Source: Caldilineales bacterium (GTDB lineage: Bacteria; Chloroflexota; Anaerolineae; Caldilineales; Caldilineaceae). From it: DNA of 58,597 bases. The stretch lies in assembly GCA_012271135.1 (NCBI GenBank), contig JAAXGZ010000086.1, positions 1 through 58,597 on the forward strand, given 5' to 3'. The notes beneath the pieces are model-generated. The model saw nothing but the letters and a program-made list of their open reading frames with translations. It was not told the origin of the DNA and searched no databases. Positions 8,211 to 18,067 of the stretch are shown here, in pieces. The translations under genes were made by a program, and so were the position numbers. Each line of letters begins with the position of its first letter. The first letter of the stretch is position 1.

Positions 8211-9146
8211 TCATTGGTAGAACACCCATCGCCTCTGCAGGACCCACTGGACCACAGTGACGGCGAAGATGATGGCGAAGAGGACCCAGGAAAGCGCGGC
8301 GGCGTATCCCATCCGCAGCGATTCGAACCCGCGGGAGTAGATGTAGTAGCTGAGGGTTCGCGTGGCATCGGCCGGACCGCCTTCCGTCATGATGTAGATC
8401 GGATCGAACAGCTGCAGCGTGTTGATGATGCCGATGATGAGCGCGAAGAAAAGGGCGGGCGACAGGAGCGGCAGGGTAATCCTGAAGAACTGCCGGCTGC
8501 CGGAGGCCCCGTCGATGCTGGACGCCTCATAGTATTCGGTGGGGATGGACTGCAGTCCGGCCAGCAAAATGATCGTCTTCCAGGCCAGGGTCTTCCAGGT
8601 GATGGTGATGATCACGGCCGGCATGGCCCATTCGGGACGGGAAAGCCATGGCACCGGCTCCATGCCCAGGGCCGTCAGCAGGTCGTTGATGGGGCCCTGC
8701 AGGCTGTACATGTACCGCCAGGCAATGGCGACCGCCGCCCAGGTGGTGATCAGGGGCAGGATGTAGATGGTGCGGTACAGGCCGATGAAGCGCAGGGAGT
8801 GGCGCAGGAGCAGGGCCACTAGCAGGCCGAGCAACGTGTTGAGCACTTCCAGGCCAATGGTCAGGTAGAAGGTGTTGTAAAGCGACTTGAAGAATGTGGA
8901 GTCGGTGAGCACCTCCCGGAAATTCTTCAGCCCGACAAATTCCATCGGGTCGATGATGTTCCACTCCGAGACACCCAGAACCAGAGCGGTGCCGATGGGC
9001 ACCAGCTGCAGGGCAAACAGTCCGGCCAGGCTGGGAGCCAGGAACATCAACGCCACCACGAGCGTGCGGGAACCAAGCCGACGGCGGCCCGGGCGCGTAC
9101 GGGTGGCCGGGACCGTCCCGTCCCGGATCTCGGTGGTTGTCGACAT
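8211..9146 (-). CDS. Carbohydrate ABC importer permease, MalF type
   Basis: A 311-residue permease. The first membrane segment (residues about 28-52, VALMFLAPSLAGLFALQLVPIG) follows a basic N-terminus. The EAA loop is EASSIDGASGSRQFFRITLP. With the neighbouring MalG-type protein it forms the channel of a CUT1-family sugar importer. The start is preceded by two strong stem-loops separating it from the binding-protein gene. Confidence 0.9.
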   Translation of the reverse strand: MSTTTEIRDGTVPATRTRPGRRRLGSRTLVVALMFLAPSLAGLFALQLVPIGTALVLGVSEWNIIDPMEFVGLKNFREVLTDSTFFKSLYNTFYLTIGLEVLNTLLGLLVALLLRHSLRFIGLYRTIYILPLITTWAAVAIAWRYMYSLQGPINDLLTALGMEPVPWLSRPEWAMPAVIITITWKTLAWKTIILLAGLQSIPTEYYEASSIDGASGSRQFFRITLPLLSPALFFALIIGIINTLQLFDPIYIMTEGGPADATRTLSYYIYSRGFESLRMGYAAALSWVLFAIIFAVTVVQWVLQRRWVFYQ

Positions 9147-9191
9147 GATCGGTTCAACCCCGCCGCCGCGGGAACCCGTTCAAGGGACAAT

Positions 9192-9253
9192 GGCCGCAGG
9201 CAGGCGGCCGCCGGACGATGGTATGCCCTGCCTGCGGCCGGTCCCCGGGGACC
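9192..9253 (-). other. Two stem-loops between binding-protein and permease genes
   Basis: GGCCGCAGGCAGG (9192-9204) pairs perfectly with 9227-9239 over 13 bp with a 22-nt loop. Immediately beyond, GGTCCCCGGGGACC (9240-9253) is a perfect 14-bp palindrome. There is no T-run. Such intercistronic hairpins commonly protect the upstream mRNA or partly terminate, raising binding-protein yield over permease. Similar hairpins occur at the same place in the other three importer operons of this window. Confidence 0.6.
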
Positions 9254-9269
9254 GGAGGTGCCGGCCCGG

Positions 9270-10592
9270 CTATTCGACCAGCAACGGTTCGACTTCGGTC
9301 TTGATGGTCTCGGTGGCGGCCTGGGCCGTCTTCTCGCCGATCGCGACCAGGTCCATCTCGCGATCCCAGATCTCCAGGAACTCCTGGTTGCGGCGAATGA
9401 AGGGCTGGGGATGGGCCGAGGCCAACATGTCGAGGAAGGCTTCGGCATGCTTCGGCGGTTCGAAGACGAAGGACTCCGACTCCATGGCCTTGATCACCGA
9501 ACTGCCGGCCCCACCGTTCTCCATGAGGAACTTGGCGCTCTCCAGGGAAGCGGTGTCCTTGATCACGCTCCAGGCTTCATCCGGGATTTCCGAACCCTTG
9601 GGGATGGCATAGGAAAACCCGCCGGTCCAGGAAGCAAACTTGACGGACATCGGCTGTGGCGCCACGCCCCAGTTGATGTCCGAGTCCTCCAGCCCCTTGC
9701 GGGTCCAGGTGCCCACGTCGCGCATGGCCAGACGACCCTGCTGGAACAGGCCGCCGGCGCCTGCATCCTGGGAGCGCAGGTTGGCCGGACCAAGTTTGTG
9801 AACCAGATACAGGTCGAACATCCACTGGATCGCCTCGTAGCCGGCCGGCTCGTTGACCACCACCTGGGTCTTGTCCTCGTTGAAGACATCGCCGCCGTTC
9901 TGCCAGATCCGGTTGGAGATGTTCCAGATGCGCGCGGGGCCGCCCGTCCAACCGTAGATGGTTTCGTCGCCCTCGCCTCGCTTCATCTCCAGGGCCGTCT
10001 CCACGAAGGCGTCCCATGTCCAGGTGCCGGCCTGCCATTGTTCGTGCGGAGTGGGGATGCCGGCTTCCTCGAACATGTCGATGTTGAACCCGATGCCCAT
10101 CGGATTGACCTCGGCCGGGATCGCGAACGGCTTGCCCTCCGACTTGAAGAAATCCGTGATGACCGGATAGAAATGGTTGTAGCCGGGGGCATTGATGTCC
10201 CAGTCGGGATGATCTTCGACGTAGCTGGTCAAATCCGTGAGGAAGCCGCGGTTCTGGAAGCGGGCGAAGTCGAAGTCGACCAGCATGGCGATGTCCGGCA
10301 GGTCGCCAGAGGCAAAGCGGGTCAGCAGCCGATCGTGGTACTGGCCAAACGGCGCGGAACCAATTTCCATCACGATGTTGGTATCCGCGTACAGATGGTC
10401 CATCAGCAGGCCGTAGATCTGGTCCCAGGAGCCCCATACGGTGAATTCGATTTCCACCGGGGCCTCGGCCATGTCGGCATCCGCGGGCGCCGCCGGTGCC
10501 GGCATCGCCGTACAGGCCGCCAGCAGGGCCCCGGAACCAAGCAGGGCCGAGTTGCGCAGAAATCGCCTTCTGGACAGGTTGTTCGCATGCAT
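9270..10592 (-). CDS. Extracellular sugar-binding lipoprotein (Tat-exported)
   Basis: A 440-residue solute-binding protein of the MalE-like family. The start chosen is the ATG at 10592. It gives a twin-arginine signal (LSRRRFLRN), a hydrophobic core and the lipobox LLAAC with lipidated Cys27, and has GGAG-type sequence upstream. A longer frame up to 10748 adds 52 residues unlike a signal. The mature part has the SBP_bac_1 pattern (IEFTVWGSWDQIYG, FEEAGIPTPHEQW, GGFSYAIPKGSE, AWSVIKDTAS). It should capture a sugar or oligosaccharide outside the membrane for the two downstream permeases. The 198-nt gap before it (10593-10790) may hold its own promoter. Confidence 0.9.
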   Translation of the reverse strand: MHANNLSRRRFLRNSALLGSGALLAACTAMPAPAAPADADMAEAPVEIEFTVWGSWDQIYGLLMDHLYADTNIVMEIGSAPFGQYHDRLLTRFASGDLPDIAMLVDFDFARFQNRGFLTDLTSYVEDHPDWDINAPGYNHFYPVITDFFKSEGKPFAIPAEVNPMGIGFNIDMFEEAGIPTPHEQWQAGTWTWDAFVETALEMKRGEGDETIYGWTGGPARIWNISNRIWQNGGDVFNEDKTQVVVNEPAGYEAIQWMFDLYLVHKLGPANLRSQDAGAGGLFQQGRLAMRDVGTWTRKGLEDSDINWGVAPQPMSVKFASWTGGFSYAIPKGSEIPDEAWSVIKDTASLESAKFLMENGGAGSSVIKAMESESFVFEPPKHAEAFLDMLASAHPQPFIRRNQEFLEIWDREMDLVAIGEKTAQAATETIKTEVEPLLVE

Positions 10593-10790
10593 GGGAGAAG
10601 CCTCTCCGGTGTCTGAGATGCAGCCCGACAACCGGCATGTCGATTCCGGCAACCGCCGACAGGGCCGACGCTCCGGCGCGCATGCACCGGCTGTGACTTG
10701 TGGTCGCATCAAAGGGATGAAGTGCTCATAGGCTAAGAATCCGCACAATTCTTGTCAAGTCGGCTGAATGGACCTGGATCGGGGACGAAG

Positions 10791-11759
10791 TTACGGGGAA
10801 TCCACCTGCGCGTCCGGATCCCAGCCCATCGTTGCCCGGGCGAGACCGGACTGCCACTCGCCCCCCTTGTGGCCGGCATACAACAGGTAGTGTCGGCCGT
10901 TGCTGACAAACACCTGCGGGGTCAGGATCCCACCGCAATCCCAGGCCGCCGAGTCGTCCGGCGGCTCAAAGACGGGGTTGGCCGGATTGGGCTCGAACGT
11001 GCGGAAGTCCTGCGTGCGGACATGGCCGATCCGCCAGACATGACCATCAAAGCCGCCGTACAGGATGTGGAAGAACGCCTCGCCCCGGAACAGTTCCGCC
11101 TCCCGTACGCCCCGGCTGTCCCAGCCTTGACCGGAGCCGCGAAAGACTGGGTTGACCGGATTCTTGGTTACCGTGGCCGGATCGTCGACGGGTGCCGTGG
11201 CATGGCACATGGCCGGCAGACCTTCCGATTCGCCCGTATACACAATATGAATCAGGTCGTCGTGCACGACCACGGAAGGGTGGGAGGAGCCGTCTCGCTC
11301 GTGGGGCGCGTCCGCGGCGATCACCGGTTCCGCGACCACCCGGGTCCAGTGTCCGAAGTCGCCGTCGCTTACCAGCAGGCCCGTCTGTTTGGGCACCCGC
11401 CGGCGGCGTCCCAGATAGTAGGCGTAGTAGCGGTCGTTTGCCGGGTTCCGGAACGGAAAGGGGTATTCAGCCGTGTAGTTGTCGAAGCCGGTGTACGAGG
11501 GCAGAAGCACCGGGTTGCGCAGATCATGGGATACGGCGGTCGGATTGTGGGCCGGTGCCGTGCTGTGCATGAGGACCCAATAGTTGCCTTCCTTGCGCCG
11601 CCCCCACAGGTAGTGAACGGTGTCACCCACCACGATGGCATGGGCGGCCGCGGCCCATTCGGGCGGAGGGCGGAACAACAGGGGAGCCCCCGCCATCCGT
11701 TCAAAGGAAGCGCAGATGTCAAAGAGGCGGTCGTCCTTGCCGATGCTCATGTCTTCCAT
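10791..11759 (-). CDS. GH43/GH117-like five-bladed propeller protein, probable glycosidase
   Basis: A 322-residue protein starting at the ATG at 11759, 29 nt after the GH2 gene. The longer frame upstream overlaps GH2 coding sequence and is rejected. It has repeated beta-propeller blades of glycosyl-hydrolase type (HAIVVGDTVHYLWG, GSSHPSVVVHDDLIHIVYTGE, VREAELFRGEAFFHILYGG, GGILTPQVFVSNGRHYLLYAGHKG). These resemble GH43, GH117 or GH130-like proteins that cleave or phosphorolyse beta-linked sugars. There is no signal peptide, so it should act in the cytoplasm on the imported substrate. The exact family cannot be fixed by eye. Confidence 0.75.
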   Translation of the reverse strand: MEDMSIGKDDRLFDICASFERMAGAPLLFRPPPEWAAAAHAIVVGDTVHYLWGRRKEGNYWVLMHSTAPAHNPTAVSHDLRNPVLLPSYTGFDNYTAEYPFPFRNPANDRYYAYYLGRRRRVPKQTGLLVSDGDFGHWTRVVAEPVIAADAPHERDGSSHPSVVVHDDLIHIVYTGESEGLPAMCHATAPVDDPATVTKNPVNPVFRGSGQGWDSRGVREAELFRGEAFFHILYGGFDGHVWRIGHVRTQDFRTFEPNPANPVFEPPDDSAAWDCGGILTPQVFVSNGRHYLLYAGHKGGEWQSGLARATMGWDPDAQVDSP

Positions 11760-11788
11760 CCGGGTTCTTGCGGGCGATTGGGGGCGCT

Positions 11789-14647
11789 TCAGCCAAGCCA
11801 GTGCACCAGATTGGCCAGAATGCGGTCGGCCACCGGGTCCTGGCCGAGATTGGCCGTCAGGCGGTGGGTGCTGAGTACATAACTGCCTTGGCCATGGGGC
11901 AAACGGGCGAGGTCGGCACCGTGGTAGGCCCCGCTCACTCCAAGGTAGTTCTGCCTGTGCTTCAGGCCGGCATACCAGTCGTAGGTGATTGTGCCGCCAA
12001 TCCAGTCCGTTGCGGGCATCGCCAGGGACCGTTGTGCCACGACATTGCGGTACACCTGGCCCATCAGGCAGTTGACGGGGAGCCCTTGGTAGACTGGGTG
12101 GTCGCGGACCACATGGCTGCAAGGCATCCACAGGCCCTTGGCCTCGAAATAGGTGGTCGCGAACGGCAGCACCCGCCCGGCCTCAAGTCCATGCCACATG
12201 CGACCGCGACCGATGTCCTGCAGGCAGTCGAGCGAAGGGGAATCAAGCACGACCGCAGTGCCGCCGGACTCAACCCATGCAGTCAGGCGAGCCAGGCCGG
12301 GCAGCGGCTGTCCGGTCCAGCCATTCAGGTTGATGAGGACCGGTGTCGGTATGTCCGGATCCTCGGCAAAGGCGTGCACGGTGGCTCCGGCCGCCTGCAG
12401 GTAGGGCGTTAGGCTTTGATCGCAATCGACCACGGACAACGTGTGACCGGCCAGGTTGGAGGATGCCCGGTCAAGGACGTGGAAGTCCACCCGGTTGTGC
12501 AGGGCCGGCCGGTTGTCGGCTTGGAACTCCAGTGTTGCACGGCAGGACCCTTCCAGATTTCCGGTCGGAATGCTCAGGGTCTTCAAGTCCGCGATGTCCC
12601 TGGGCAGTTCGAGTGTTTCGTTGAACAGTTCCAGATCGGCGTCGGATGCCTGGAGCATCACGGTCAGTCTGCCGAACTGGGGCTCCCCGTCGTTGACCGC
12701 CGTGATCGTCAGTTCCAGATCCTGCCCGGCGTACAGCGCGTAGGCATGGGGCCGCAGGGCGATGTAGCGGTCCGCGAACACCTCCTTGATGGCATGGAAG
12801 GCGGCCTTGGGCTGACGGAAGTTGTCAATCAGGCCGGCGCCCACGATCCAGTCGCCGTCGTTGAGTGAATGAATGCCGATGCCGGCGATGTCCGGATTGA
12901 TGCGGCAGGCCTCCGCCATCAGCTTGTTGCCGACATAGTGGATGTGCTGACAGGCATCGGTGAAGTCCTTCAGGGTGGGGAAGACGGACGCCAGGTCCGT
13001 GTCGGCGAACACCTGCCGGTAGCTGTCCAGCAATCGGCGATGGATGCGGTAGTCCGGGGTCAGGGGATTGCCCTCCCGGAGGTAGCGCTCCATGTTGTCC
13101 TCGAGATCGGGAATGCTGCCGTAGCCCAGTTCCGACACGTTGGTGAGGAGGCCCGGTTCGATGTAGCTGCGCCGGTGGTTCCGACGCGGAGACTGACCCA
13201 GGGCCCCCAACTGCTCCGCACCCTTGCCCAGGAACAACAGGTTGTCGTAACTTTCCTGAGCGAGCGGCATGCCCGGGTAGTCGTGCACATCGTTGATGAG
13301 GATCGGTTCATAGGAACCGGGCAGGTAGAGGCTGCACACACCGGCGAAGCCGCCGGACTCCGCCAGAATCAACCGGGTCTCGTCCAGCTCCCGGGCCTTG
13401 AGCGAGGTGGTGTGGCGCAGGCGCTTGAGGCCGTGGCGCAGGATTTCGTTGAACATCTCCCAGATCACAATGGAGGGATGGTTGCGGTCGCGGCGAACCA
13501 TTTCCGTGACTTCGTTTTCGATGCGGGAGCGGGTATAGGGGGTGATCTGCGGCCAGTTGTCCATGCATTCGACGGGCAGGGCTCCGAAGAAGAGGACTCC
13601 CATTTCATCGGCCAAGTCATAGACGCAGCTGGGCTGTGGCTTGCGCCAGGGCCTGACCACGTTGATGTTGCCTTCTTTGATCAGCTCGAACTCCCGCCGC
13701 AACAGGTCCAGGTCGCGCGGATAGGCCAGTGAGTGGGGATAGAAGGCTTCGTTGAATGTGTACTTGAGGAGAATCCTGCGGCCGTTGAGATGGAAGTACT
13801 TGCCCTTGACCGTGAATTCGCGGAACCCGAACCGAACGATCTGGGTGTCCGATACGGCCCCGTTCAGGCGCGCCGTGACCTGAAGCCGGTACAGGTTGGG
13901 TTCCTCCAGATCCCACAGACGATGGTGGGGCACGGTCAGCGAACAGGCGGCCGGTACGGTGCCGGGATGTACACCGAGGGTTTGATGGAGCGTTGCCTCC
14001 GGCTCTTGTCCATCCGCGGAGCCGATCGTCCAGGTCAGGTCCACCTGTTGGGTTGCCTCGGAGGTGTTGTGCAGAACCAGGTCGACGGCCGCCTCGCCGG
14101 TGTCAATCCGACCGCGCACGAACAGGTCGTCCAGGTAGATGCAGTCCGTGGCCAGCAGGGATACCGACTGCCAGATGCCGCCGGCGATGGCGCCGCGCCA
14201 GTGTGGCATGTCGTCCCTGCCCAGGCCGTCAATCACGACATCCCGCGTGATAAGGGGCGTGATCACGCGCACCGCGATGAAGTTGTTCTCACCGGGTCGG
14301 AGCAGGTCGCCGATCTCCAAGTCGAATCCGACGTATCCGCCTTCGTGGGCACCGGCCGCCTCGCCGTTGATCCAGACTTCGGCCCGGTAGTTGACCGCGT
14401 CGAACCGGATGCGGACAGTCTTGTCCGACCAGTCCCCCGGAACCTGCACGAAGCGGCCGTACCAGGCCACGCCCTCGTAGTCCTGCCGGAACTCCTCCAG
14501 GCAGGCGGGCACGCTCACGGCTTCCGGTTCAGGGTGGGCGAGAAAGGACTCCGCCTGCTCCCAGTGCAGCGGGCGTCCCTTGTTGTGGTCGTCGAAAATG
14601 ACCTGCCAGTCGCCATCCAAGGAAAGAACCTGCGTCATGTTGGGCAT
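11789..14647 (-). CDS. Glycoside hydrolase family 2 protein (beta-galactosidase/glucuronidase-like)
   Basis: A protein of about 950 residues with GH2 architecture. A jelly-roll sugar-binding domain comes first (LSLDGDWQVIFDD, VAWYGRFVQVP, NYRAEVWINGEAAGAHEGGY), then an immunoglobulin-like domain and a TIM barrel. The acid/base motif is WEMFNEI and a likely nucleophile segment is SELGYGS. A C-terminal region looks like a glutamine-amidotransferase-type fold (TPVLINLNGWTG, GGTAVVLDSPSLDCL), seen in some beta-galactosidases as a trimerisation domain. Starts at 14647 or 14638 are both plausible; GGAG lies just upstream. First gene of the sugar operon, divergent from an Opp/Dpp-type importer. No signal peptide, so probably cytoplasmic. 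Confidence 0.88.
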   Translation of the reverse strand: MPNMTQVLSLDGDWQVIFDDHNKGRPLHWEQAESFLAHPEPEAVSVPACLEEFRQDYEGVAWYGRFVQVPGDWSDKTVRIRFDAVNYRAEVWINGEAAGAHEGGYVGFDLEIGDLLRPGENNFIAVRVITPLITRDVVIDGLGRDDMPHWRGAIAGGIWQSVSLLATDCIYLDDLFVRGRIDTGEAAVDLVLHNTSEATQQVDLTWTIGSADGQEPEATLHQTLGVHPGTVPAACSLTVPHHRLWDLEEPNLYRLQVTARLNGAVSDTQIVRFGFREFTVKGKYFHLNGRRILLKYTFNEAFYPHSLAYPRDLDLLRREFELIKEGNINVVRPWRKPQPSCVYDLADEMGVLFFGALPVECMDNWPQITPYTRSRIENEVTEMVRRDRNHPSIVIWEMFNEILRHGLKRLRHTTSLKARELDETRLILAESGGFAGVCSLYLPGSYEPILINDVHDYPGMPLAQESYDNLLFLGKGAEQLGALGQSPRRNHRRSYIEPGLLTNVSELGYGSIPDLEDNMERYLREGNPLTPDYRIHRRLLDSYRQVFADTDLASVFPTLKDFTDACQHIHYVGNKLMAEACRINPDIAGIGIHSLNDGDWIVGAGLIDNFRQPKAAFHAIKEVFADRYIALRPHAYALYAGQDLELTITAVNDGEPQFGRLTVMLQASDADLELFNETLELPRDIADLKTLSIPTGNLEGSCRATLEFQADNRPALHNRVDFHVLDRASSNLAGHTLSVVDCDQSLTPYLQAAGATVHAFAEDPDIPTPVLINLNGWTGQPLPGLARLTAWVESGGTAVVLDSPSLDCLQDIGRGRMWHGLEAGRVLPFATTYFEAKGLWMPCSHVVRDHPVYQGLPVNCLMGQVYRNVVAQRSLAMPATDWIGGTITYDWYAGLKHRQNYLGVSGAYHGADLARLPHGQGSYVLSTHRLTANLGQDPVADRILANLVHWLG

Positions 14648-15025
14648 CGCTCCATGTGCGGTGGGATGAGGGATACGGTCCAGTCTATTGGTTGATGGGC
14701 AGGCGGAAACTCCCGCGGCACTATACCCCCGTGCCGAATCCGACAAGCCAAGGGACATCGCCCTGGACCGCTTGGAGGTTGTTCGCATCCCGACCCTTGC
14801 CGATGGACGGGGATCGGATCCTACGCTCTGGGAACGCGCGTGCCTTTTGGGCTGGTTTGCCGTTGGGCGATAATGGACTCCACCCGCTTCCCATGATCAT
14901 CCGGGTGCCGGCCGGCGATGGCCGGTCCGGTTCCGTCGCGGCTCGTTTCCGCTTTTCGCCAATGCATCACCGCGGATGGTCAAGTCTGTTGGACGGGATT
15001 ACAGACCAGCACCTGGAGGTGCTTC
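14648..15025. other. Divergent promoter region between the GH2 operon and the first Opp/Dpp importer
   Basis: No gene is visible in this 378-bp gap. It must contain the start sites of both operons. The shared region suggests coordinated control of glycoside cleavage and uptake. I see no clear operator palindrome. Confidence 0.4.
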
Positions 15026-16969
15026 ATGAAGAACCGTGCTCGGCATGTGCCGGTGTTGGCGGTCGTGTTGCTGTTGTTGATGTTGGCCCTGGCGGCCTGC
15101 GGCGGCGCACCGGAGGAACCGGAAGCCATGCCTGCCGACTCCGACGAGGGCATGGCGATGGAGGAGAGCAAGGAAGCCCCGATGCTGGCGGCCATGGTCG
15201 CGGCCGGCGAACTGCCGCCCCTGGATGAACGGCTGCCCAAGAACCCGATGGTGGTTCCGGTGACCGAATCGATCGGCCAATACGGCGGCACCTGGCGTTC
15301 CGGCCTGCTGGGTCAGGCGGATGCGCCGTGGGTAATCCGCACCATGGCCTATGAGCCGACCATGCGCTGGAAGCCGGACCTGACCGGCACCATTCCGAAC
15401 GTGGCCGAGTCCGTCACGGTCAACGACGAGGGCACGGAGTTCACCTTCGGCCTGCGCGAGGGCATGCGCTGGTCCGACGGCGAGCCCTTCACGGCCGACG
15501 ATGTCGTGTTCTGGTACGAAGCGCACATCGTCAACGACGAGGTCAGTCCGGTGAAGCCGCTGTGGATGCGGCCGGGCGGCACCTTGGGCGAAGTCACCAA
15601 GATCGACGACTACACGGTCAAGTTCTCGTTCGGGGCCCCCCACGGCCTCTTCCTGGAGCAGCTGGGCAGCCGCCGCACCTTTGAACCCGCCCACTACCTG
15701 GAGCAGTTCCATCCGGGCTACTCCGAGGCCGAGGACGTCCAGGCCATCGTGGACGAGATGAATCTGGCCAACTGGGTGGCCCTCTGGGGCAACCGGCGCA
15801 ACATCCTGAACAACGTCGATCTGCCGGTGGTGTTCGGCTGGCACCTGACCCAGCCTGCCTCCTCCGCGACGCAGATGGTGTCCGAGCGCAACCCCTACTA
15901 CTGGAAGGTCGATCCGGAGGGCAACCAGCTGCCCTACATCGACAGGCTGGTCTATCCGATCGTGGAAAGCGTCGAGGTGCAGGTCCTCAAGGCCCTCGCC
16001 GGCGAGGTGGACATGCAGGATCGGCACATTGCCACGCCCGGCAACAAGGCGCAGTTCTTCGACGGCAAGGAGGCCGGGGACTACGACTTCTTCACCGTGG
16101 AGTACGCTTGGGAGACCCCCGTCTCGATGGGCCTGAACCTGGCCCATTCCGACGAGAACCTGCGTTCCATCTTCCTGGAGAAGGACTTCCGCATCGCCCT
16201 GTCCGTGGCTTTTGACCGCCAGGCCATCATCGACGTGATCTACGTTGGCGACGGCGAGCCGCGCCAGCCGGCACCGCTGGCCGAATCCCCCTGGTTCAAC
16301 GAGCAGCTGGCCTACCAGTACACCGAGTTCGATCAGGATCAGGCCAATGCGCTGCTGGACGGCCTGGGCTACGCCATGGGGCCGGACGGCGTGCGGCTGG
16401 GACCCGACGGCGAGAAGATTAGCTTCGACATCAACGTCATCGCCGCCTTCGAGCCCTGGGCCGAGATCATGAACCTGGTGGCCGGCTACTGGGCCGACGT
16501 GGGCATCGAGGCCAACGTGGTGCAGTTGGAGCGCTCGCTGTTCTATGAGCGCAAGGCGGCCTACGAGTACGACATGGCGGTGTGGACCGGTGCCGACGGC
16601 ATTGCCCTGGTCATGGATCCCCGCTCCTACTTCCCGTTCAGCGCGGAGTCGCTGTTCGGTGTTGCCTGGGCCGACTGGTGGCGTTCCGGCGGCAGCAGGG
16701 GCGTGGAGCCGCCGGAGGCGGCCAAGCGGCAACAGGCCCTCTATGATGAACTGGCCGTCACGGTCGATCCGGCCGAGAAGGACCGCATCATGAACGAAAT
16801 TCTGGGCATCGCCGCCGAGGAGTTCTGGATTTTCGGCCTGACGAAGTACTACAAGGGCTACGGCATCGTCAAGAACAACTTCAAGAACGTACCGGACACC
16901 GTTTGGCAGTGGCATGTGTCTGCGGCTCCGGCCCAGACCAATCCCGAGCAGTACTACATCGAACAATAG
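15026..16969 (+). CDS. ABC importer substrate-binding lipoprotein, family 5 (Opp/Dpp type)
   Basis: A 647-residue protein. The start is the ATG at 15026, preceded by a strong GGAGGT. A type II signal ends at the lipobox LAAC with Cys25. The mature part has family-5 features: QYGGTWRS, MRWSDGEPFTADDVVFWYEA, ERNPYYWKVDPEGNQLPYID. Family-5 proteins bind peptides, nickel or oligosaccharides. The adjacency to a GH2/GH43-like operon favours a glycoside (inference). It heads an operon with two permeases and two ATPases. Confidence 0.92.
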   Translation: MKNRARHVPVLAVVLLLLMLALAACGGAPEEPEAMPADSDEGMAMEESKEAPMLAAMVAAGELPPLDERLPKNPMVVPVTESIGQYGGTWRSGLLGQADAPWVIRTMAYEPTMRWKPDLTGTIPNVAESVTVNDEGTEFTFGLREGMRWSDGEPFTADDVVFWYEAHIVNDEVSPVKPLWMRPGGTLGEVTKIDDYTVKFSFGAPHGLFLEQLGSRRTFEPAHYLEQFHPGYSEAEDVQAIVDEMNLANWVALWGNRRNILNNVDLPVVFGWHLTQPASSATQMVSERNPYYWKVDPEGNQLPYIDRLVYPIVESVEVQVLKALAGEVDMQDRHIATPGNKAQFFDGKEAGDYDFFTVEYAWETPVSMGLNLAHSDENLRSIFLEKDFRIALSVAFDRQAIIDVIYVGDGEPRQPAPLAESPWFNEQLAYQYTEFDQDQANALLDGLGYAMGPDGVRLGPDGEKISFDINVIAAFEPWAEIMNLVAGYWADVGIEANVVQLERSLFYERKAAYEYDMAVWTGADGIALVMDPRSYFPFSAESLFGVAWADWWRSGGSRGVEPPEAAKRQQALYDELAVTVDPAEKDRIMNEILGIAAEEFWIFGLTKYYKGYGIVKNNFKNVPDTVWQWHVSAAPAQTNPEQYYIEQ

Positions 16970-17016
16970 GCGGCAGGCCAGCGGGCAGGATCCGCTGACT
17001 CCGCACCCTGTAATCG

Positions 17017-17046
17017 GCAGGGAGGGGCCCTCGGGCCCCTCCCTGC
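17017..17046 (+). other. Perfect 14-bp stem-loop between binding-protein and permease genes
   Basis: GCAGGGAGGGGCCC (17017-17030) and its exact complement (17033-17046) flank a 2-nt spacer. It lies 47 nt after the binding-protein stop and 10 nt before the permease start. It is very stable and not followed by Ts. It probably stabilises the upstream transcript or gives partial read-through, as at the matching site in the other importer operons. Confidence 0.65.
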
Positions 17047-17056
17047 TCCCCAAATC

Positions 17057-18046
17057 ATGCTTCGTTACATCCTGCAGCGCCTGCTCCTGATGATTCCGAC
17101 CCTCTTCGGAATCTCCATCATCGCGTTCATCATCATTCAGTTGCCGCCCGGAGACTATCTGACCACGGTCATCGCGCAGTTGAGTGCCGCCGGGGATCTG
17201 GTCGAGGAGGACGTGATTGCCGGCCTCAAGGCCCAGTATGGGCTGGATCGGCCCGTGCACGTACAGTACCTGAAGTGGATCAGCAACATCCTGCTGCGCG
17301 GAGACTTCGGCACATCGTTCGAATGGGACGTGGCGGTGGGCGATTTGATCTGGTCGCGGCTTGGCCTGACCGTCACCCTGTCCGTGGCCACGCTGCTGTT
17401 CACTTGGGCCGTGGCCTTCCCCGTGGGCATCTACGCCGCGGTGCGTCAGTATTCCTGGGGCGACTATCTCTTTACGGGCATCGGCTTTGTGGGACTGGCC
17501 ATCCCCAACTTCCTGCTGGCACTGGTGCTCATGTACGTGGCCTTCAAGTATTTCAACCAGAGCGTGGGCGGCCTCTTCTCCCCGGACTTCGTGGAGGCGC
17601 CCTGGACTTGGGCGCGGGTCCGGGACATGCTGGGCCACCTCTGGGTGCCAATGATTATTCTGGGCACGGCCGGCACCGCCGGCCTAATCCGCATCATGCG
17701 GGCCAACCTGCTGGACGAACTGCGCAAGCCCTACGTCAAGACCGCCCGTGCCAAGGGCCTGTCGGAGCTTCGCCTGCTGCTCAAGTATCCGGTGCGCGTG
17801 GCCCTCAACCCCTTCGTGTCCACGATCGGTCTGACCCTGCCGATCCTGATCTCGGGTTCCGCCATTGTCTCGGTGGTGCTCAGCCTGCCCACCTCGGGAC
17901 CCCTCCTGCTGCGGGCCCTCATTGCCCAAGACATGTACCTGGCCGGCAGCTTCATCCTGATGCTCGGCGTCATCACGGTGCTGGGCACCCTGCTGTCCGA
18001 CCTGTTGTTGGCCTGGCTGGACCCGCGCATCCGCTTCGACGACTGA
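17057..18046 (+). CDS. ABC importer permease, DppB/OppB type
   Basis: A 329-residue inner-membrane permease with an N-terminal helix (LLLMIPTLFGISIIAFIIIQ) and the large periplasmic loop of this family (PPGDYLTTVIAQL, GLDRPVHVQYLKW). The EAA loop region is ARAKGLSELRLLLKYPVRVALNPF. It ends in the conserved LAWLDPRIRF. It forms the channel with the downstream DppC-type protein. Confidence 0.92.
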   Translation: MLRYILQRLLLMIPTLFGISIIAFIIIQLPPGDYLTTVIAQLSAAGDLVEEDVIAGLKAQYGLDRPVHVQYLKWISNILLRGDFGTSFEWDVAVGDLIWSRLGLTVTLSVATLLFTWAVAFPVGIYAAVRQYSWGDYLFTGIGFVGLAIPNFLLALVLMYVAFKYFNQSVGGLFSPDFVEAPWTWARVRDMLGHLWVPMIILGTAGTAGLIRIMRANLLDELRKPYVKTARAKGLSELRLLLKYPVRVALNPFVSTIGLTLPILISGSAIVSVVLSLPTSGPLLLRALIAQDMYLAGSFILMLGVITVLGTLLSDLLLAWLDPRIRFDD

Positions 18047-18067
18047 ACTCCCCGGATCCCGCCTACC

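Noticed and set aside
8320-8345. GGGTTCGAATC on the minus strand, like a tRNA T-loop
   Set aside because: It lies inside the MalF-type permease coding sequence and no cloverleaf arms surround it.
14999-17638. 879-residue open frame opposite the first binding-protein and dppB genes
   Set aside because: Antisense shadow of clear genes, an effect of GC-rich third positions; no domain recognised.
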